7,565 bases of DNA from an uncultured Eubacteriales bacterium. Lineage in GTDB: Bacteria; Bacillota_A; Clostridia; Oscillospirales; CAG-272. Made by a program: the position numbers and the translations under genes. The stretch covers positions 1-7,565 of the forward strand of contig USTB01000036.1 in assembly GCA_900557635.1 (NCBI GenBank), written 5' to 3'. Of this stretch, positions 5,986 through 7,565 are shown one piece after another; within the stretch, counting starts at the first letter, position 1, and each line of letters begins with the position of its first letter. The notes under the pieces were generated by a model. It searched no databases, was not told the origin of the DNA, and saw only the letters and a program-made list of their open reading frames with translations.

Positions 5986-6002
5986 TTGATAACGATTATC
6001 AA
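5986..6002 (+). promoter_or_regulatory. Fur-family operator overlapping the transcription start
   Basis: TTGATAACGATTATCAA is a palindrome with 7-bp perfect arms around a three-base centre. Its inner 15 bases differ at one position from the Bacillus Fur box TGATAATNATTATCA, but at five from the Bacillus Zur box TCGTAATNATTACGA. It sits just downstream of the -10 box, where a metal-loaded repressor would block transcription when the metal is plentiful. Confidence 0.85.
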
Positions 6003-6030
6003 TTTCAAGAACGGAAAGAACCCGAAGAAT

Positions 6031-6978
6031 ATGAAACGCAAATGCACCGCACTGCTTGCCGCCGTTGCGGTTTTCTGCCTTTTTCTGCCCCTTTTGACGG
6101 GCTGTGCGGCGCGGGAAGCCTCGGACAAGCTGAAAATAGTGACCACCGTGTTCCCGCCCTACGATTTCGCGCGGCAGATCGGCGGCGACCGTATCGAGCT
6201 GACCATGCTGCTTTCGCCCGGTGAGGAGGTTCACACCTATGAGCCGTCGCCGAAGGACATCATCGCTATGGAAAACGCCGACCTGTTTTTGTGCGTGGGC
6301 GGCGAATCCGAGGCGTGGACGGAATCGGTGCTGTCCTCGCTGACCTCGAACCGCCTGACTGTGGTGCGCATGACCGACTGTGTGACCGCCCTGGAGGAGG
6401 AAACGGTGGACGGCATGCAGACCGGGCACGGGCACGACGGGGACGGGAGCGAGCCGGAATTGGACGAGCATGTGTGGACCTCCCCTAAAAACGCCGTCCT
6501 GATCTTGGAGCAGATCCGCGACGCCATGTGCAACGCCGACCCGCAAAATGCCGAGGCATACACCGCAAATGCGGCGGCATATGCCGAGCGCCTGCGGGCA
6601 CTGGATGCCGAATACGCCGCGCTGTTTGCGAACGGCGGCGAGATCGTTGTGGCGGATCGCTTCCCGTTCCGCTATCTGGCGCACGACTACGGCATCACCT
6701 ACTATGCCGCCTATCCCGGGTGCTCCAACGATGCCGAGCCGAGCGCGGCGACCGTCCGCTTTCTTGTGGATCGCGTGCGGCAGGACAGGATCCCCGTGGT
6801 TTTCACCATTGAATTTTCCAACGGGAAGCTGGCGGATATCCTGTGCGAGGAGACAGGATGTCGGCGTCTGGAACTGCACTCCTGCCACAATCTGTCCAAG
6901 TCGGATTTTGACGCGGGCGTGTCCTACGCCGATCTCACGGAACGCAATTTAACCAATCTCAAGGAGGCACTTTCCTGA
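6031..6978 (+). CDS. znuA: Metal ABC transporter substrate-binding lipoprotein (ZnuA-like, zinc or manganese)
   Basis: Captures a divalent metal outside the membrane and delivers it to its ABC permease. The 315-residue protein starts with KRK and a hydrophobic segment, then the lipobox LLTGC (Cys25 becomes the lipidated N terminus). The cluster A-I fold shows VTTVFPPYDFARQIGGD, the first ligand His68 in VHTYEPSP, a short His/Asp loop (about 133-140) and His147 in DEHVWTSP. Asp209 in VADRFPFRYL stands where classical ZnuA has its third histidine. EFSNGKLAD (261-269) and a C-terminal SxxDFDAGVSYADL follow. This DRFPFRY subtype is widespread in Clostridia. The ATG at 6031 is chosen because it begins the signal peptide and lies downstream of the mapped promoter; the upstream GGAAAG is a weak ribosome binding site. 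The family is sure, the metal is not. Confidence 0.92.
   Translation: MKRKCTALLAAVAVFCLFLPLLTGCAAREASDKLKIVTTVFPPYDFARQIGGDRIELTMLLSPGEEVHTYEPSPKDIIAMENADLFLCVGGESEAWTESVLSSLTSNRLTVVRMTDCVTALEEETVDGMQTGHGHDGDGSEPELDEHVWTSPKNAVLILEQIRDAMCNADPQNAEAYTANAAAYAERLRALDAEYAALFANGGEIVVADRFPFRYLAHDYGITYYAAYPGCSNDAEPSAATVRFLVDRVRQDRIPVVFTIEFSNGKLADILCEETGCRRLELHSCHNLSKSDFDAGVSYADLTERNLTNLKEALS
6961..6967 (+). promoter_or_regulatory. Ribosome binding site of the ABC ATPase gene, inside the 3' end of znuA
   Basis: AAGGAGG, 12 bases before the ATG at 6980, embedded in the last codons of the preceding gene. The two genes are one base apart, so they are translated from one message. Confidence 0.75.
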
Positions 6979-6979
6979 T

Positions 6980-7565
6980 ATGGCACTGCTCACGGTAAAT
7001 AACGCATCCTTCGGCTATGAGGGACGTCCCGTTATCCAATCCCTGCAATTTTCGGTGGAGGCGGGCGACTATCTTTGCATCGTCGGCGAAAACGGCGCAG
7101 GCAAAAGCACACTGGTGCGTGGACTTCTGAACCTGATCCGTCCCCTGTCGGGTACGGTGACGTTAGGCGAACACATGAAGCGGCGGGAGATCGGCTATCT
7201 CCCTCAGCAAAGCGACGTACAGCGGGACTTCCCCGCAAGCGTGTACGAGGTCGTGCTCTCGGGCAGGCTGAACAGCTGCGGCTGGCGTCCCTTCTTTAAT
7301 AAGGAAGATCGTCGGATCGCGGAGGAAAATCTCCGCCGCATGGAAATTTCCGATCTGCGCGATCAGTGCTATCAGAATCTTTCGGGCGGACAGCAACAGC
7401 GTGTCCTTTTGGCGCGCGCCCTGTGTGCGACGCACCGCCTTCTGCTTTTGGACGAGCCGACAGCCGGACTGGATCCGGTTGCGACCGCGCGTCTGTATCA
7501 GCTCATCGCCCAGGTAAACGAGGAGGACGGTCTGGCGGTCATTATGGTGTCCCACGACATTGCCG
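6980..7565 (+). CDS. znuC: Metal ABC transporter ATP-binding protein (ZnuC-like), first 195 residues, cut by right edge
   Basis: Cytoplasmic ATPase powering metal import with the lipoprotein gene before it and a permease expected just outside the window. All hallmark motifs are visible: Walker A GENGAGKST (36-44), Q-loop YLPQQ (73-77), ABC signature LSGGQQQR (134-141), Walker B LLLLDEP (154-160), D-loop AGLD (162-165) and H-loop VSHD (190-193). The frame is open to the edge and about 30-50 residues are missing. The DFPASVYEVVLSGR segment (83-96) is typical of the zinc/manganese ATPase family rather than of amino-acid or siderophore importers. It starts one base after the znuA stop. Confidence 0.93.
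   Translation, partial: MALLTVNNASFGYEGRPVIQSLQFSVEAGDYLCIVGENGAGKSTLVRGLLNLIRPLSGTVTLGEHMKRREIGYLPQQSDVQRDFPASVYEVVLSGRLNSCGWRPFFNKEDRRIAEENLRRMEISDLRDQCYQNLSGGQQQRVLLARALCATHRLLLLDEPTAGLDPVATARLYQLIAQVNEEDGLAVIMVSHDIA

Noticed and set aside
5971..6030. Upstream start for the metal-binding lipoprotein at 5971
   Set aside because: That ATG lies upstream of the -10 box of a near-consensus promoter, so it would not be transcribed. The signal peptide begins at 6031.
5890..6888. Long minus-strand open frame (332 codons) opposite znuA
   Set aside because: It lies almost wholly antisense to the lipoprotein gene, shows no family motif and runs through the promoter and operator of the metal operon.
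7032..7555. Minus-strand frames opposite the ABC ATPase
   Set aside because: The plus-strand frame holds all ABC motifs without interruption to the window edge, so the minus frames are shadows.

Overview
The window looks like a chromosomal stretch from a spore-forming member of the Clostridia (Bacillota), moderately GC-rich. The reasons are strong AGGAGG-type ribosome binding sites, a CtsR-McsA-McsB-ClpC stress operon, a SleC-type spore-cortex lysis module, and a Bacillota-style promoter with a Fur-family operator. No mobile element, CRISPR array, tRNA or rRNA is visible, and there is no gene-free stretch longer than about 230 bases.

Layout. (1) From 3201 down to base 1 on the minus strand lies the class III heat-shock operon ctsR-mcsA-mcsB-clpC, with clpC cut by the left edge. 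It has a clear -35/-10 promoter (3247-3275) bracketed by CtsR heptad operators in opposite orientations. CtsR represses the operon. McsB, helped by McsA, phosphorylates arginines on CtsR and damaged proteins, and ClpC recognises the phosphoarginine through its N domain and feeds the protein to ClpP. The residues needed for this cycle are present in all four proteins.

(2) From 5804 down to 3409, also on the minus strand, are three tightly packed genes. They are a small beta-sandwich protein like the N-terminal part of SleC, a SpoIID-like cortex-lytic protein with three peptidoglycan-binding repeats, and a protein with two such repeats. Together, in the same order, they cover the domain plan of the clostridial germination enzyme SleC, here split over separate genes. 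This is the most unusual feature of the window. Its 5' leader carries two adjacent hairpins and a weak sigma-K-like promoter match. Only a poor AT-rich hairpin separates this operon from the ctsR promoter downstream.

(3) From 5952 to the right edge on the plus strand is a metal-uptake ABC transporter operon: a lipoprotein metal-binding protein (ZnuA-like) followed by its ATPase (ZnuC-like, cut by the right edge). A textbook sigma-A promoter is overlapped at its start site by a 17-bp palindrome that is closer to the Bacillus Fur box than to the Zur box, so the metal carried (zinc, manganese or iron) is not settled by sequence alone.

Most of the window is a well-known set of systems. The split SleC module, the bidirectional CtsR operator array and the hairpin directly ahead of the clpC ribosome binding site are the points worth following up.
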